In this document: piece after piece, positions 1 to 10,257 of the stretch
How positions within the stretch are numbered: position 1 is the first letter of the stretch
Layout: the number at the start of each line of letters is the position of its first letter
Notes under the pieces: model-generated
The model's database searches: none
What the model was told of the DNA's origin: nothing
What the model saw: only the letters and a program-made list of their open reading frames with translations
DNA from: Vibrio sp. SCSIO 43135
GTDB lineage: Bacteria; Pseudomonadota; Gammaproteobacteria; Enterobacterales; Vibrionaceae
Reading direction: 5' to 3'
Length of the DNA: 64,000 nucleotides
Assembly (NCBI RefSeq): GCF_023716665.1
Contig: NZ_CP071860.1
Location: 434,001 to 498,000, forward strand
Position numbers and translations under genes: made by a program

Positions 1-1692
1 CATGTTTCCGAGGTCAATGATAAGCCGACTACGGCACCAGTAACCCTTAGCGATATCGAAGAAGACAGTACTGCTGGCCTAGTTATTACGAGTGCGCAGC
101 TTTTGTCTAGCGCCAACGACCCTGAATCTCATGCAATGACGGTTAGTAATGTGGCACTTACTGACCCGGCCTCTGGTGTACTAACGGACAACGGTGATGG
201 AACTTGGACATTTAAACCTGCGGAAAACTTTTATGGTGACGTCAACTTTACCTATGACATCACTGATGATGGTACGACAGATGGTGTCAATGACTTCCAA
301 ACGATTTCTGGAAGTGCTTCAGCGACGGTATTAGCGGTAAACGATGCCCCTGAAATCGATGGCTCATTAGTGACATCGGGTATTGAGGAAGCGGCAGCCC
401 AGAAAATCACAGGCATTAGTGTGAGCGATGTAGACTACAGCGGTGCTCATGCGAATGCAGACATGACGGTAACGCTTGATACAGACTTTGGTATCTTGAG
501 TGTGGTGCTTCCGCCTTCAAGCGGTGTGACACAAAGCGTAGGTATGTCGGGTGAAGTTATTTTGATCGGCGCCATTGATGACATCAATGCGGTGCTATCA
601 AGTAGCGATCCATCCACAGGTGTGTTTGTCGATGCTAGCCTGATCCCGAACGAAACGATCGAACTCACGGTGAAAGCACAAGATAATGGTGTCTACTTCG
701 AAAATGCTTCTGGCATGGCGTTAGAAGATGAGGAGAAGTTCCAAATAGCGGTTGCGCCTGTAGCAAATCAGCCAACACTGCAAGTTGACCCGAATTTCAA
801 CTACATCAAACATATTCACGCAAGCCAAAGTATCAGCATGCAGGGGATCAGTTTGGTTGGCTTGGTCGCGATTCTGACCGATAGCAACGAAGTACTGTCA
901 CTTGAATTATCAGGTATTCCAAACGGTGCGGTCTTAAGCAGTAGTGTTGGTAGTGTTGTACAAGATGGCAATGTCTGGACAGTATCGGCTGATGCAATCG
1001 ACAGTCTTCAATTATCAGGAGCGACGGTGGGTTCTCACACCATCTCTGTTTCAGCGGTATCAACAGAAACGGACGGAAGCTTTGCGACATCATCGCCAAT
1101 TGAGATAGACCTAGATGTCACTCCAGACAGCTCTGCGATTGATCAATCTTCTGCAAGCGATGATAGCTTCATACTGGGGGATGATACTGGTATAGAACTC
1201 AGAGCGGGAGATGGTGACGATCGCATTGAAGGTGGCGATGGCGACGACCAGCTATTTGGTGGTGCTGGAGATGACACTCTTATTGGCGGCGCTGGTAACG
1301 ATATTCTGATTGGTGGATTAGGCTCCGATATTCTTACTGGTGGTTCTGGGCACGATACATTCAAGTGGACGACCGACTCTGTGGATGAAGGAACAACAGA
1401 TACCATCACTGATTTCAGTGTGAATGATGGTGATGCTATTGATTTGAGGGACGTAATCACCGACTTGAAAGACACCCCAATGGAAGACTTATTGTCGGCA
1501 ATTGGCGATAAAATTGAGGCGAAAGTGGTTGATGGTACCGATGATGTCGAACTAGATATCACCACTGATGATAGTGTTCATCAAACGATAATAGTAGAAG
1601 ATCTAGGCTCTCAAATCGATTTTACAGGGATGGATTCGTCTCAGATCGTGGATTCACTATTACAAAATAATGTCATTCAGCATGACTTGTAA
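1..1692 (+). CDS. C-terminal part of giant RTX/cadherin-like adhesin, type I secreted (5' end outside window)
   Basis: The frame is open from base 1, so this is the 3' end of a much larger gene; the first 34 codons before the first ATG are also coding. Tandem VCBS/cadherin-like domains come first ([17 protein letters not shown], then DITDDGT and VNDAPEI linkers). About six glycine-aspartate nonapeptides follow near bases 1200-1360 ([27 protein letters not shown]), which bind calcium in RTX proteins. The tail after HDTFKW ([19 protein letters not shown]) resembles the type I secretion C-terminal target domain. Likely a surface adhesin or biofilm protein exported by an ABC/MFP/TolC system that is not visible here. 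A strong hairpin terminator follows. Confidence 0.9.
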   Translation, partial: HVSEVNDKPTTAPVTLSDIEEDSTAGLVITSAQLLSSANDPESHAMTVSNVALTDPASGVLTDNGDGTWTFKPAENFYGDVNFTYDITDDGTTDGVNDFQTISGSASATVLAVNDAPEIDGSLVTSGIEEAAAQKITGISVSDVDYSGAHANADMTVTLDTDFGILSVVLPPSSGVTQSVGMSGEVILIGAIDDINAVLSSSDPSTGVFVDASLIPNETIELTVKAQDNGVYFENASGMALEDEEKFQIAVAPVANQPTLQVDPNFNYIKHIHASQSISMQGISLVGLVAILTDSNEVLSLELSGIPNGAVLSSSVGSVVQDGNVWTVSADAIDSLQLSGATVGSHTISVSAVSTETDGSFATSSPIEIDLDVTPDSSAIDQSSASDDSFILGDDTGIELRAGDGDDRIEGGDGDDQLFGGAGDDTLIGGAGNDILIGGLGSDILTGGSGHDTFKWTTDSVDEGTTDTITDFSVNDGDAIDLRDVITDLKDTPMEDLLSAIGDKIEAKVVDGTDDVELDITTDDSVHQTIIVEDLGSQIDFTGMDSSQIVDSLLQNNVIQHDL

Positions 1693-1701
1693 TTAGCGAA
1701 G

Positions 1702-1738
1702 AAAAACGCCCAATGGTTTCAATTCATTGGGCGTTTTT
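1702..1738 (+). terminator. Rho-independent terminator of the adhesin gene
   Basis: Perfect 14-bp stem (AAAAACGCCCAATG / CATTGGGCGTTTTT) with a 9-base loop, starting 10 bases after the adhesin stop codon and ending in a T run. It is near-symmetrical and may also serve the convergent GNAT operon. Confidence 0.9.
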
Positions 1739-1783
1739 AATTCTACTTTTTCTGGTATTGCGGTTGCCTAAGCTTAAGGTTAG

Positions 1784-2233
1784 TTATTCCTTCTCCTGAA
1801 GCTTAGGGTAAATCATATGAACATATTGGCTATCTTGTTCCGTTATAGTGAAGCCGAATCGTTCATATAAACCGCGCACTTTATTTCCCTGCAAATAGCA
1901 CAATTTACAAGGTTTTTCTGAAAGTGAAACTTGTTCGATTACCTGTTGTAAAATAGCGCTGCCAATTCCATGGTTCTGATATTTAGGAAAAATGAAGAAC
2001 CTAGAGAAAAACCAGCAATCGCCTTTTTCTTCTAACATAAACGTGCCGATAGAGCAGTCATTATGGGTGATGATGGTTGGCTTGCCGGTATTCCACTCTT
2101 GTCGATGCAGCTCGACCTGAAGCTCCTCGTCCCAACCGAATACTGCGGTTATCGCGTCTACTTCAGCCGCGATTTTTACTTCATATGCGAACTGGTAGTC
2201 ATTGTTGTTTGCGAGACGAGTGCCAAATTGCAT
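1784..2233 (-). CDS. GNAT-family N-acetyltransferase
   Basis: 149 residues, typical for a single GNAT domain. Motif A is visible as FPKYQNHGIGSAILQQVIEQ, the acetyl-CoA pyrophosphate-binding loop (Q/R-x-x-G-x-G/A), followed by the late motif GNKVRGLYERFGF usual for this fold. Substrate is unknown. It is the last gene of an apparent catB-DUF924-GNAT operon, starting two bases after the DUF924 stop codon. Confidence 0.85.
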   Translation of the reverse strand: MQFGTRLANNNDYQFAYEVKIAAEVDAITAVFGWDEELQVELHRQEWNTGKPTIITHNDCSIGTFMLEEKGDCWFFSRFFIFPKYQNHGIGSAILQQVIEQVSLSEKPCKLCYLQGNKVRGLYERFGFTITEQDSQYVHMIYPKLQEKE

Positions 2234-2235
2234 GG

Positions 2236-2772
2236 TTAGAAACTCGAACCTGGCTGGGTTAGGAACTCGACTTCTTCCGGGGTACTTTCTCTTCCTAGTA
2301 TTTCATTTCGGTGTGGGTAACGGCCAAAGCGATCGATGATCACTTTATGCTTTATCTCAAATTCGTAGTTAGATTCACGGCCTAAAGACTTAAACAATTT
2401 CTCGGCTTCAACATGGACTTTTTGTGATTCACTGTGCATGAAGGGCATGTAGAGAAAGCTGCGTTCCACATCGTTAAGCGCTTTATCGTCGCCTACGGAA
2501 ATAGCTTCTTGGGCCAATGCCAAAGCAAGTGGGTCTTGAGCGAAAGCCTGAGGTGTATTGCGATAAACGTTGCGAGAGAACTGGTCGAGTACGATGATTT
2601 CCGCTAGTCGGCCACGCGGTGTTGAACGCCAATCGAATAACTCGGATGCTGACGCTTGTTGTAGAGTCGCTAGGAAGCGCTGTTCTATTTGTTTGTCTAC
2701 TTGCTCACTGCTGACAAACCAATCTTTTGGCTCAAGCTCTTCAAACCAAAACTTCAATACTTCATCGACCAT
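2236..2772 (-). CDS. DUF924 family protein
   Basis: A 178-residue alpha-helical protein of the DUF924 family, recognised from the start ([15 protein letters not shown]), the central [19 protein letters not shown] segment and a C-terminal [18 protein letters not shown]. Function is unknown; the family is widespread in proteobacteria. The ATG at 2772 is preferred over the GTG at 2781 because GGAG lies 8 bases before it. The gene overlaps the 3' end of the upstream acetyltransferase gene, which implies translational coupling. Confidence 0.85.
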   Translation of the reverse strand: MVDEVLKFWFEELEPKDWFVSSEQVDKQIEQRFLATLQQASASELFDWRSTPRGRLAEIIVLDQFSRNVYRNTPQAFAQDPLALALAQEAISVGDDKALNDVERSFLYMPFMHSESQKVHVEAEKLFKSLGRESNYEFEIKHKVIIDRFGRYPHRNEILGRESTPEEVEFLTQPGSSF

Positions 2773-3394
2773 TGTGTTCACTCCAATATTGATACAGGCC
2801 CTTGATGTCAGAAGATGTCATCAATGCCATTGCAGGTTGTAGCATTTCACTATCCCAGTGCCACCATTGCATTTCAAGCAGTAAAGTGATGTCACTTTGG
2901 CTAAATCGGTAACGAATATGCTTCGCTGGGTTAGAACCGACTATTGCATAGGGCTCTACATCTTTAGTCACGACAGAGCGGCTAGCGATAACTGCGCCGT
3001 CACCAATGGTGACGCCTGGCATGATCATCGCTTCCGATCCAATCCATACATCGTGGCCAATCACAGTGTCCCCAGCTGTTTGGAACCCGTCTTGTGCGCC
3101 TGAGAAGGCTGAGTCTTGTTGGTAAAAGAATGGATAGGTCGCTATCCAATCAGTGCGGTGGCCTTGATTTCCAGCCATCATAAACACCGCTCCACTGCCA
3201 ATTGAGCAGTAGCGACCGATAATCAGCTTGTCGACATCGTCTCTATCTGGAGAGAGGTAGCGTGCACAGTCGTCGAAACTGTGCTGATGGTAGTACCCAG
3301 AATAATAGCTGTGGTCTCCGGCAATAATATTTGGATTGGTGATTTGGTCTTTGATCAATTTGCCAGTAAATGGGTTGTCGAAATAGTTACTCAT
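2762..3394 (-). CDS. catB: Type B chloramphenicol/xenobiotic O-acetyltransferase (CatB)
   Basis: 210 residues, the usual CatB length. A left-handed parallel beta-helix (hexapeptide) acetyltransferase. Segments such as [50 protein letters not shown] and [12 protein letters not shown] match the CatB/Vat family closely; the catalytic histidine is expected in NQGHRTDW. Hexapeptide turns ([40 protein letters not shown], split here) are clear. Family members transfer acetyl from acetyl-CoA to chloramphenicol or streptogramins. It heads an operon with DUF924 and GNAT genes and no integron or transposon sequence is visible, so it appears to be a resident chromosomal gene. The real substrate is untested. 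Confidence 0.85.
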   Translation of the reverse strand: MSNYFDNPFTGKLIKDQITNPNIIAGDHSYYSGYYHQHSFDDCARYLSPDRDDVDKLIIGRYCSIGSGAVFMMAGNQGHRTDWIATYPFFYQQDSAFSGAQDGFQTAGDTVIGHDVWIGSEAMIMPGVTIGDGAVIASRSVVTKDVEPYAIVGSNPAKHIRYRFSQSDITLLLEMQWWHWDSEMLQPAMALMTSSDIKGLYQYWSEHNGR

Positions 3395-3404
3395 ATGATT
3401 GTTT

Positions 3405-4292
3405 TTATTCGTTATTAATTGTTGATTGTAGGTGCTTCAACGCCGTATCGACAAACTTTTCTCTCAATGGGTTTTGTTTGCTCGCGTTATAAAGAATACC
3501 GATGTCCCACTGACTGTGTTCTCCTTCGAGCGCGAAAAAACGTACGTTAGGTGGACTGATCGCTTTAGCGCTTTCTGGCACTATGGTGTAGCCCAAGCGA
3601 GCGGATACTAAGGCGAGTAAGGTCAAAATATCATCGGACTGCTGCGATGGCTGTAGGGAAACCGACTGGCTTACTAAGTAACTCTGTATTTGATGGTGAA
3701 GCCCTAATCCGCGTTCAGCGGAAAGAGCCAAGTAGGGCTGCGTTGCGACTGAAGCGAACGGGGAGTCGATGTCTATCGTATGCTCGTTATGAACGGCTAG
3801 TACCAGTCTGTCTGAATAGATTTTCTCTCCTTTTAAAGGATTTTCAGCGGGCAAACGATTAAAGCTGATGTGCATTTCACCAGACAGCAGCGCACTATGC
3901 TGATGTTGTGAAGGAGTGTCATTGAGCGTGATGTGCACATTGGGGAAATGCTTTTTAAACAGCGCAATAATTTCAGGAGCAACTGAGTAACTGGAGATTC
4001 CAAACCCGATGTTCAGATGGCCGAGGGTTCCATCTACCACTGAATGGGTGAGTTGTGTGAAGTTATCGAATTGCTCGACGACTCGTTGAGCGTCGGGAAG
4101 CAGCGTTTCACCTACTAAGGTTAATTGGGCGCCCTGACGACCACGTTCAAACAGCTTAGAGCCAAGTTTATCCTCTAGCCTTTGTATCTTCTTGGTCAGT
4201 GCTGATTGAGTAATGAAGAGCTTTTCTGACGCTTCTCGATAGGTATTGGTAGTTGCTAAGGCGATAAACGCTTTCAGTAAATCTATATCCAT
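3405..4292 (-). CDS. LysR-family transcriptional regulator
   Basis: 295 residues with an N-terminal winged helix-turn-helix ([20 protein letters not shown], then [20 protein letters not shown]) and a C-terminal substrate-binding fold. Divergent from the nitrilase-family gene at 4392 with about 100 bp between them, the usual layout for a LysR regulator and its target. Its stop is 10 bases from the catB start, so it could also be cotranscribed with catB, DUF924 and GNAT. Effector unknown. Confidence 0.9.
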   Translation of the reverse strand: MDIDLLKAFIALATTNTYREASEKLFITQSALTKKIQRLEDKLGSKLFERGRQGAQLTLVGETLLPDAQRVVEQFDNFTQLTHSVVDGTLGHLNIGFGISSYSVAPEIIALFKKHFPNVHITLNDTPSQHQHSALLSGEMHISFNRLPAENPLKGEKIYSDRLVLAVHNEHTIDIDSPFASVATQPYLALSAERGLGLHHQIQSYLVSQSVSLQPSQQSDDILTLLALVSARLGYTIVPESAKAISPPNVRFFALEGEHSQWDIGILYNASKQNPLREKFVDTALKHLQSTINNE

Positions 4293-4391
4293 TCCAATTA
4301 CTCATTAAATGTGTCATTTATTTCATTATATGGAATGAATTTGCGTCGCTATAGTAGTTTTTGAATCGCCGACAGACTAAGAGGAATCCTG

Positions 4392-5351
4392 ATGTTTAAT
4401 ACCAAGGTTGCATCCGTGCAGTTCAATCACCACGCTGGAGATAAAGCGTATAACCTTACTGTTATTGAGCAGTTTGTGTTGGAAGCCAAACAGCAAGATA
4501 CCAACATCATCGTCTTCCCCGAAGCTTGTATCTCAGGGTATTGGCACCTTTCTGCCTTGTCGGAGACTGAAATTCGGAAGTTGGCGGAGCCTGTGCCGCA
4601 AGGTAATTCGAGCCAAAAACTACTCGAGATGGCTGTCTCATTTGATATCAGTATCGGCGCTGGCCTAGTGGAGCTTGGGGAAGATGGCCAACTTTACAAT
4701 ACTTACGTATTCGCGATGCCAAATGGTGAAGTTAAGAAGCATCGTAAGTTGCATACCTTTGTCAGTCCTCATATGAGTAGTGGCAGTGACTACACTGTGT
4801 TCGATACGCCACATGGTTGTAAGGTTGGGATCTTGATTTGTTGGGACAACAACTTAGTCGAAAATGTTCGCATTACCGCGTTAATGGGAGCGGACGTTTT
4901 GATAGCTCCCCATCAAACGGGTGGCACTCAATCTCGAAGTCCGAATGCGCTAGGTCGCATTGACCCAGAGTTATGGCATAACCGAGCACAAAATCCTGAA
5001 TTGATACGCAGTGAAATGCAAGGCCGAAAAGGGCGAGAATGGCTGATGCGTTGGCTGCCTGCGCGCGCGCATGATAACGGTATGTTCTTGGTATTTAGTA
5101 ATGGTGTCGGTGTCGATATGGATGAAGTTAGAACAGGTAATGCGATGATTTTGAATCCGTATGGAGAGATCATGGTGGAAACGGATTCGGTTGAAGACGT
5201 TATGGTTATCGCATCACTCAACGGGCAAGAGCTTGAAATGTGTACTGGCCGACGTTGGATTCGTGGAAGAAAGCCACATTTGTATCAGCCATTAACGACT
5301 TCGCAGGGTAACGAGCTGGATCCTCATCAAGCTCGATTCTCAGAAGTATAA
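4392..5351 (+). CDS. Nitrilase-superfamily carbon-nitrogen hydrolase
   Basis: 319 residues. The Glu-Lys-Cys catalytic triad is visible: E44 in VVFPEACISGYW-type context, K119 in KKHRKLH and C150 in GILICWDNN. The family hydrolyses amides or nitriles (amidase, N-carbamoyl hydrolase, nitrilase). The Lys loop and CWDN form resemble aliphatic-amide or N-carbamoylamine amidohydrolases more than true nitrilases, but the substrate cannot be set from sequence. Probably controlled by the divergent LysR gene. Preceded by a good ribosome site (AAGAGGAATCCTG). Confidence 0.88.
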   Translation: MFNTKVASVQFNHHAGDKAYNLTVIEQFVLEAKQQDTNIIVFPEACISGYWHLSALSETEIRKLAEPVPQGNSSQKLLEMAVSFDISIGAGLVELGEDGQLYNTYVFAMPNGEVKKHRKLHTFVSPHMSSGSDYTVFDTPHGCKVGILICWDNNLVENVRITALMGADVLIAPHQTGGTQSRSPNALGRIDPELWHNRAQNPELIRSEMQGRKGREWLMRWLPARAHDNGMFLVFSNGVGVDMDEVRTGNAMILNPYGEIMVETDSVEDVMVIASLNGQELEMCTGRRWIRGRKPHLYQPLTTSQGNELDPHQARFSEV

Positions 5352-5367
5352 CGACGTTCAATTCAAT

Positions 5368-5402
5368 CGCCCTCTAAGTGACTTATTTGCTCGTAGAGGG
5401 CG
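5368..5402. terminator. Hairpin between convergent nitrilase and MocR genes
   Basis: Inverted repeat CGCCCTCTA / TAGAGGGCG (9 bp) with a 17-base loop between two convergent genes. There is no clear T run, so terminator function is only likely from position. Confidence 0.45.
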
Positions 5403-5426
5403 CGTTAGGCGACGAGCCTGCGACGT

Positions 5427-6854
5427 TTAATAGTCGTAAGTGGCTAGGTGCTCGGCGATCAAGTTTGTCAGCTTGTCTATTCCTGAAAGCCAATCTGAGT
5501 TGTCTTCAAAGTTGGCAAAATTAAGCCTTATGCAGTGCTTAAATTGGTTGTGAGTCCCAAACAGCATTCCGGGGTAAATACTGATTCTATGCTTTAGGCA
5601 ACGCTGGTAGAGATCGAAAGTATCAACATGGTTGGGAAGCGTTAACCAACATAGAAAAGAGCCTTGAGGATGAGTGAGGTGGTAGCGGCCTTGTAATACC
5701 GAGTGTGTGTTGAGTGATTTAGTCAGGTAGGAAAGAAAGCGTTTACCATTAGCCTGATACGTTCGAGTCATTTTTCTAGTATGAGAGCGGTATTTTCCTG
5801 TAGTTAGAAACTCACCAACCGCCGATTGCATTAGGTTCAAGCTGCCCATGTTGTCACAAATTAGGTATTTCTCAATCTGGGCCTGATATTTCCCCGAGAG
5901 TATCCACCCGATACGAAGTCTAGAATCCAGCGTTTTAGAAAGCGAATTGACGTAGATAACCCTATCTTTGGTATCGAGCGCTTTCAAGCTAGGCAAGGGT
6001 ACGTCATAGAACAGCTCTCCAAACACGTCGTCTTCAATGATTGGTATGTCCCCGGAAACGTCGAGCAAGGCTTGCCTACCTTCTAACGACATACGAGATC
6101 CGGTCGGATTATTGAAATTGGGTGTGACTAATATGGCTTTCACTGGCCACTTTTGTAGCGTGTCTTTCAGTGATCGAGCATCTATTCCTGTCGTTACACT
6201 TCCTTGTACTTCAATCACTTGCAATCCTAGTGATTCCATCAACAGCAAATTGCCAAAGTAACAAGGTGATTCTACGGCAACGATGTCGCCAGGTTGTGTA
6301 AGGGCCCGAAGCGCTAAGCTGATCCCTTGTTGAGCGCCATGCGTAACGGCGATATCGCTGGTTTGACAGGGAACGCCTAAGTCTTGGCTGATCTTCAACA
6401 GCTGCTTGATGAGTACGTCGTTGCCCGGAGGGATTTGGTAATGGCTGGGCATCTGGCTTTGTAATCTGCTGTGTCGTCCAATTTCGGCATACAAACTTTT
6501 TATTGCGGGAGAATCTATGTTTGGGTGGGCAGAACCGGTTGCAAGTTGTTGTTTTTCTTTCGGGTAACTGAGCAATGCTTTGCTGACTGACAACAGGTTA
6601 ACCTCGGTAGGTTTTGCTATTGGTGAGTGATGTGATGCTTTTTCTTTGACTCGATACCCTGATTTAGGGACGGCGTAAATAACGCCTTGCGCTTCCAGTT
6701 CTTGGTAGGCTCGGATCACTGTATTTTTGCTCAATTGAAGCTCTTCACTGAGCTTGCGAATAGAGGGGAGCTTATCGTGGCACTGGAACAAGCCGTCTTG
6801 TAGTGCTTGAAGTAGATACGTTTCGACCTGACGATATTTGTTATCTGCACTCAT
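5427..6854 (-). CDS. MocR-type (GntR-aminotransferase fusion) transcriptional regulator
   Basis: 475 residues. An N-terminal GntR winged helix (residues 1-70; LPSIRKLSEELQLSKNTVIRAYQELE) is fused to a fold-type I aminotransferase-like domain. The PLP-binding features are intact: NNPTG at 248-252 and Schiff-base lysine K307 in NSLSKTLDSRLRIGW. MocR proteins use PLP as a co-effector and commonly regulate a divergently transcribed neighbour. Here that neighbour is the EamA transporter at 6950, about 95 bp away. Confidence 0.92.
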   Translation of the reverse strand: MSADNKYRQVETYLLQALQDGLFQCHDKLPSIRKLSEELQLSKNTVIRAYQELEAQGVIYAVPKSGYRVKEKASHHSPIAKPTEVNLLSVSKALLSYPKEKQQLATGSAHPNIDSPAIKSLYAEIGRHSRLQSQMPSHYQIPPGNDVLIKQLLKISQDLGVPCQTSDIAVTHGAQQGISLALRALTQPGDIVAVESPCYFGNLLLMESLGLQVIEVQGSVTTGIDARSLKDTLQKWPVKAILVTPNFNNPTGSRMSLEGRQALLDVSGDIPIIEDDVFGELFYDVPLPSLKALDTKDRVIYVNSLSKTLDSRLRIGWILSGKYQAQIEKYLICDNMGSLNLMQSAVGEFLTTGKYRSHTRKMTRTYQANGKRFLSYLTKSLNTHSVLQGRYHLTHPQGSFLCWLTLPNHVDTFDLYQRCLKHRISIYPGMLFGTHNQFKHCIRLNFANFEDNSDWLSGIDKLTNLIAEHLATYDY

Positions 6855-6949
6855 TCTGTACCCACCAAAATAAACCTTTCTGTGTCTTTTTAGAAGAACT
6901 GTACCCAGATAAGGTAACAGTATTCGCAGTTAATTTTCTAGAGGCAATC

Positions 6950-7867
6950 ATGCTAATTCGAATGATCCCTTTTGCATTTGTGGTGTTATGGGCATCAGGT
7001 TTTGTTGGTGCACGCTACGGGCTTCAGTATGCCGAACCAGCCACCTTACTGCTGATCCGAATGACAGCCAATGTTGCTTTGTTCGCGTTACTGGTGGTGT
7101 TTTTACGTCGTCGTATGCCAACGGGGAAAGGGCTGTTTCATAGTGCGGTCGTGGGCATCTTGATACACGGTTTTTATTTAGGTGGCACTTACGTGGCGAT
7201 TGATTTAGGTATGCCTGCTGGGCTAAGTTCATTATTGGTAGGGACTCAGCCAATTCTAACTGCAGTGGTGCTAGTTTCCTTTGCCAGCACCCGTTTTCGA
7301 GTCGCTCAATGGTGGGGGCTAGGGTTAGGTTTTCTAGGCATATGTTTGGTATTGATGGGTAACATCGAGTGGCAATCAGAACAGCATAAAGTATCCGCCG
7401 TCGCGTTCTGTGTTCTAGCGCTAGTTGGAATTACGTTTGGTACCTTATATCAAAAGCGTTACTGCCAAAATGTCGATATGGTCGGCGGCGCAATGGTTCA
7501 GTATTTTGCAGCCGGTTTAGTGATGTTGCCCTATGCTTTGGCGTTTGAAACGATGGAGGTGACATGGACGTATCAGCTGGTTCTGACCTTGTTCTGGCTA
7601 GTGGTGGTGCTGTCTTGTGTCGCGATACTGTTACTGCTTTATATGGTTAAAAACGGTGCGTCTGCGAGCGTTGCGTCGGTGTTTTACCTCGTTCCACCCA
7701 CAACCGCTATTCAAGCATGGCTAATGTTCGGTGAGTCGTTCGATGCTATCGGGATGGTGGGGTTTGTGATGGCAGCCGCGGGTGTTTACCTAGTGGTGAA
7801 AAAGCCAAGTCAATCGCTAGAAGCGGGGGTTAAGCCGTTAGTGAGGGAGACGGTCAAAAGTCAGTAG
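6950..7867 (+). CDS. EamA/DMT-family transporter
   Basis: 305 residues with about ten hydrophobic segments in two five-helix EamA repeats; begins MLIRMIPFAFVVLWASGFVG and has the family-typical first-helix ASGF-GA motif. The ATG at 6950 is chosen because GAGG precedes it; the longer frame from 6803 would run into the MocR gene. Likely an inner-membrane metabolite exporter controlled by the divergent MocR regulator. Substrate unknown. Confidence 0.88.
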   Translation: MLIRMIPFAFVVLWASGFVGARYGLQYAEPATLLLIRMTANVALFALLVVFLRRRMPTGKGLFHSAVVGILIHGFYLGGTYVAIDLGMPAGLSSLLVGTQPILTAVVLVSFASTRFRVAQWWGLGLGFLGICLVLMGNIEWQSEQHKVSAVAFCVLALVGITFGTLYQKRYCQNVDMVGGAMVQYFAAGLVMLPYALAFETMEVTWTYQLVLTLFWLVVVLSCVAILLLLYMVKNGASASVASVFYLVPPTTAIQAWLMFGESFDAIGMVGFVMAAAGVYLVVKKPSQSLEAGVKPLVRETVKSQ

Positions 7868-7883
7868 CACTAAAAACTGCTAA

Positions 7884-8924
7884 TCAGGCTTTCAGTTCAA
7901 GAAACACACGGTTACGGCCACGCCTTTTCGCAGTGTAAAGTGCGTGGTCAGCACGGCTCATTAAATCACGGAAACACACGTCGCTTGGATGAGGAATGGC
8001 GATACCAAAGCTTGCGGTACAGTGCACTTGGTGGTTGTCTATGTGTGTAGGAGTACACTCTATGGCTGCACGTAGTTTTTCTGCTAAGACAACGGCTGCT
8101 TCTTCACTGGTATTTCTCAATAGTAGGGCAAACTCTTCACCACCGATTCGGGCAAACAAGTCATCATGGCGTATCTGCGCGCGAATGATTTGAGCAATAG
8201 ACACTAATACTTCGTCGCCAACTAGGTGGCCATATTGGTCATTGATTGATTTGAACCTGTCTAGATCCAACATGAGTAGCGCGTGCTCACCATCGTGATA
8301 GCGAGAATGCTGTCCAAATTGTTGCGTTGCTTCTGAAAATGCTCGTCGGTTGAGTATCGCAGTGAGCGGGTCGATGTCAGCCAAGGTTCTCATCGCATCA
8401 ACTTCTCTCTGGACTCGGATTTGAGAGGCGATCCAATGTGCAATAGTGGTTAACGTTTGTACGTCCGATTGGTTGTAACGGTGTTTGTTTTCATGAGCGA
8501 TATTCACCGTACCATAGCAAGTCCCATCGCTGACAAGAGGAGCATCGATACAGGAATGTAGCCCGCCAGACGAGAGCCATTGGCAGTCGAGTAGATCGAC
8601 CGAAGACATATCGTCGCATTTGAGAGTCGTATGCTGCGTAAAAGCTTGTCCAACTAAAGTGTGTTGGATCGGCACTGGTTGATCAGCAGGAATGGCGTCA
8701 TTCCCCTTTAAACTGTAGATATGAAGGAACTCGTCCTGTTGAGCTAAGGCGATGCTGCAACGATGCGCCTGAAACAGCTTACACATCCATAGCGACGTGC
8801 AGTTGAGGATTTGATCAAGCGATTTAGACTGCGCCAGCGCCTCAAGAAACGCTAGTGGTACTTTTCCCTCTGAAGTCGACGTGAATGAAGTCAGAGGTGA
8901 ATGCGAATCAACTTTACCGTCCAT
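7884..8924 (-). CDS. GAF-domain diguanylate cyclase
   Basis: 346 residues: a GAF-type sensor (about residues 25-170) followed by a GGDEF domain (about 180-344). The active-site motif is GGEEF at 261-265 and the inhibitory I-site RHDD lies exactly five residues before it (252-255), so the enzyme should make c-di-GMP and be feedback-inhibited. No membrane segment, hence cytoplasmic. Conserved GAF cysteines (C56, C103, C114, C125, C136) might support redox or ligand sensing, but this is inference. Confidence 0.92.
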   Translation of the reverse strand: MDGKVDSHSPLTSFTSTSEGKVPLAFLEALAQSKSLDQILNCTSLWMCKLFQAHRCSIALAQQDEFLHIYSLKGNDAIPADQPVPIQHTLVGQAFTQHTTLKCDDMSSVDLLDCQWLSSGGLHSCIDAPLVSDGTCYGTVNIAHENKHRYNQSDVQTLTTIAHWIASQIRVQREVDAMRTLADIDPLTAILNRRAFSEATQQFGQHSRYHDGEHALLMLDLDRFKSINDQYGHLVGDEVLVSIAQIIRAQIRHDDLFARIGGEEFALLLRNTSEEAAVVLAEKLRAAIECTPTHIDNHQVHCTASFGIAIPHPSDVCFRDLMSRADHALYTAKRRGRNRVFLELKA

Positions 8925-9100
8925 CGTAGCCTCTCACTATTGTTGATTGATATATTAATAAACCTAGACCTAGTTTACCAATTTCTGAAATGTCACTTGT
9001 GAGATTTGTAATTTGGATAACAATATTCCCCACAAGGGGTAGGGCTAATGCATCAAACTGCTTATATAATCACCCGCCTTTTTTCACTATCAACTATGTT

Positions 9101-9382
9101 ATGAACCCAAAACTAGATAGAACCAGTGCGATGCGCCTGATCATAGAACAGGTTAAAACGGAGCTTCCTTTATATGAGGAAGATACGTTTGTGTGCGGGC
9201 CTGAAGGGAGCTGTATTGGTTGCCCTAAAAAGCTGTTAGAACTGGTTGATTCAGAGTTGTCTTACTGGGAAGCAGCAATGAATCGAGGAGTCATTCCAAA
9301 CTTTGATGAAATACGTCGATTTGGCAAGTTGTGCACCAATGTTAGGCGTGGTTTAGTAAGAAACAATATTATTGCACGTTGA
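9101..9382 (+). CDS. Small conserved-type hypothetical protein with four cysteines
   Basis: 93 residues from the ATG at 9101 (MNPKLDRTSAMRLIIEQVKT). I do not recognise the family. A cysteine cluster CGPEGSCIGCPKKLLELVD holds three of four cysteines in a C-x6-C-x2-C pattern, suggesting metal binding or a disulfide, with a fourth Cys near the C-terminus. The frame extends upstream to 8990, but that part has no protein-like character. Monocistronic. Confidence 0.6.
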   Translation: MNPKLDRTSAMRLIIEQVKTELPLYEEDTFVCGPEGSCIGCPKKLLELVDSELSYWEAAMNRGVIPNFDEIRRFGKLCTNVRRGLVRNNIIAR

Positions 9383-9459
9383 TTCGCCACATCGCCTAGA
9401 CGCTGATAATTTCATCAACTAGTTTAATAGTAGTGAGTGAAGTGTTGATTGAGGTGCGT

Positions 9460-10242
9460 ATGGTTTGCTTTCGGTTTATCCAATTAGCCTTGCTCTTCGC
9501 CGCGCTAAATCTTTCAATCATGCCACTAACGGCTCAAGCTCAATCGTTGAGCTCTTTAGACTTCTATACCGAAAATTACCCACCGGCCAACTTTGAAGTC
9601 GAAGGCAAAGTTACAGGATACGCGGTAGATATCCTCGTCGCCGCTTCAAAAGCGGTAGGACAAGAAGTCCAACTCAATCAAATCAAGCCTTTACCTTGGG
9701 CGAGATCGTACCGTGCAACGCTAACCAAGCCCAACGCAGTGTTGTTCTCGACAACTCGCACAGAGCATCGTGAGGAACTATTTCGTTGGGTTGGTCCAAT
9801 TGCTGATATCAAGGTTGTGGTGCTAGCACGTAAAGATGCTGCTGTTCAAATCGAAACCCCACTTGATATGGCGAATTACAAAATTGGTGTGATTCGTGAT
9901 GATATCGGCGAACAGTCTTTGCTGGCACTAGGTCTACCAAGAGATTCGATGCAAGAGGCATCATACGTTACTACGCTCGCAGAGCAGTTAATGAAGGAGC
10001 GGATCGATTTGCTGGCGTATGCGGAAAGAGCGGCTTATTGGTGGGCTAAACAGGCCGGAATTGACTCTCAGGAGTTTGAACCTGTTTATGTACTGAAAGA
10101 AGGCTACATCTATTACGCGTTCAACAAAAACATTCCTCAAGAAACTCTAGATGACCTGCAGCGCGGCATTGATATCATCAAAGCACGCCAAAACGCTGAT
10201 GGCATTACTGAATACCAAGCCATTCTTAACAAGTATCGCTAG
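9460..10242 (+). CDS. Periplasmic amino-acid-type solute-binding protein
   Basis: 260 residues from the ATG at 9460, preceded by GAGG; the GTG at 9433 is less likely. Signal peptide: basic MVCFRF, hydrophobic core, cleavage near AQA-QS. The mature part is a type II periplasmic binding fold (SBP_bac_3-like: FYTENYPPANFEVEGKVTGYAVDIL). No ABC permease or ATPase genes are adjacent, and in Vibrio such orphan proteins are often of unassigned function. Could bind amino acids or act as a sensor partner. Confidence 0.82.
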   Translation: MVCFRFIQLALLFAALNLSIMPLTAQAQSLSSLDFYTENYPPANFEVEGKVTGYAVDILVAASKAVGQEVQLNQIKPLPWARSYRATLTKPNAVLFSTTRTEHREELFRWVGPIADIKVVVLARKDAAVQIETPLDMANYKIGVIRDDIGEQSLLALGLPRDSMQEASYVTTLAEQLMKERIDLLAYAERAAYWWAKQAGIDSQEFEPVYVLKEGYIYYAFNKNIPQETLDDLQRGIDIIKARQNADGITEYQAILNKYR

Positions 10243-10257
10243 ATATCGCCTTAGCTA

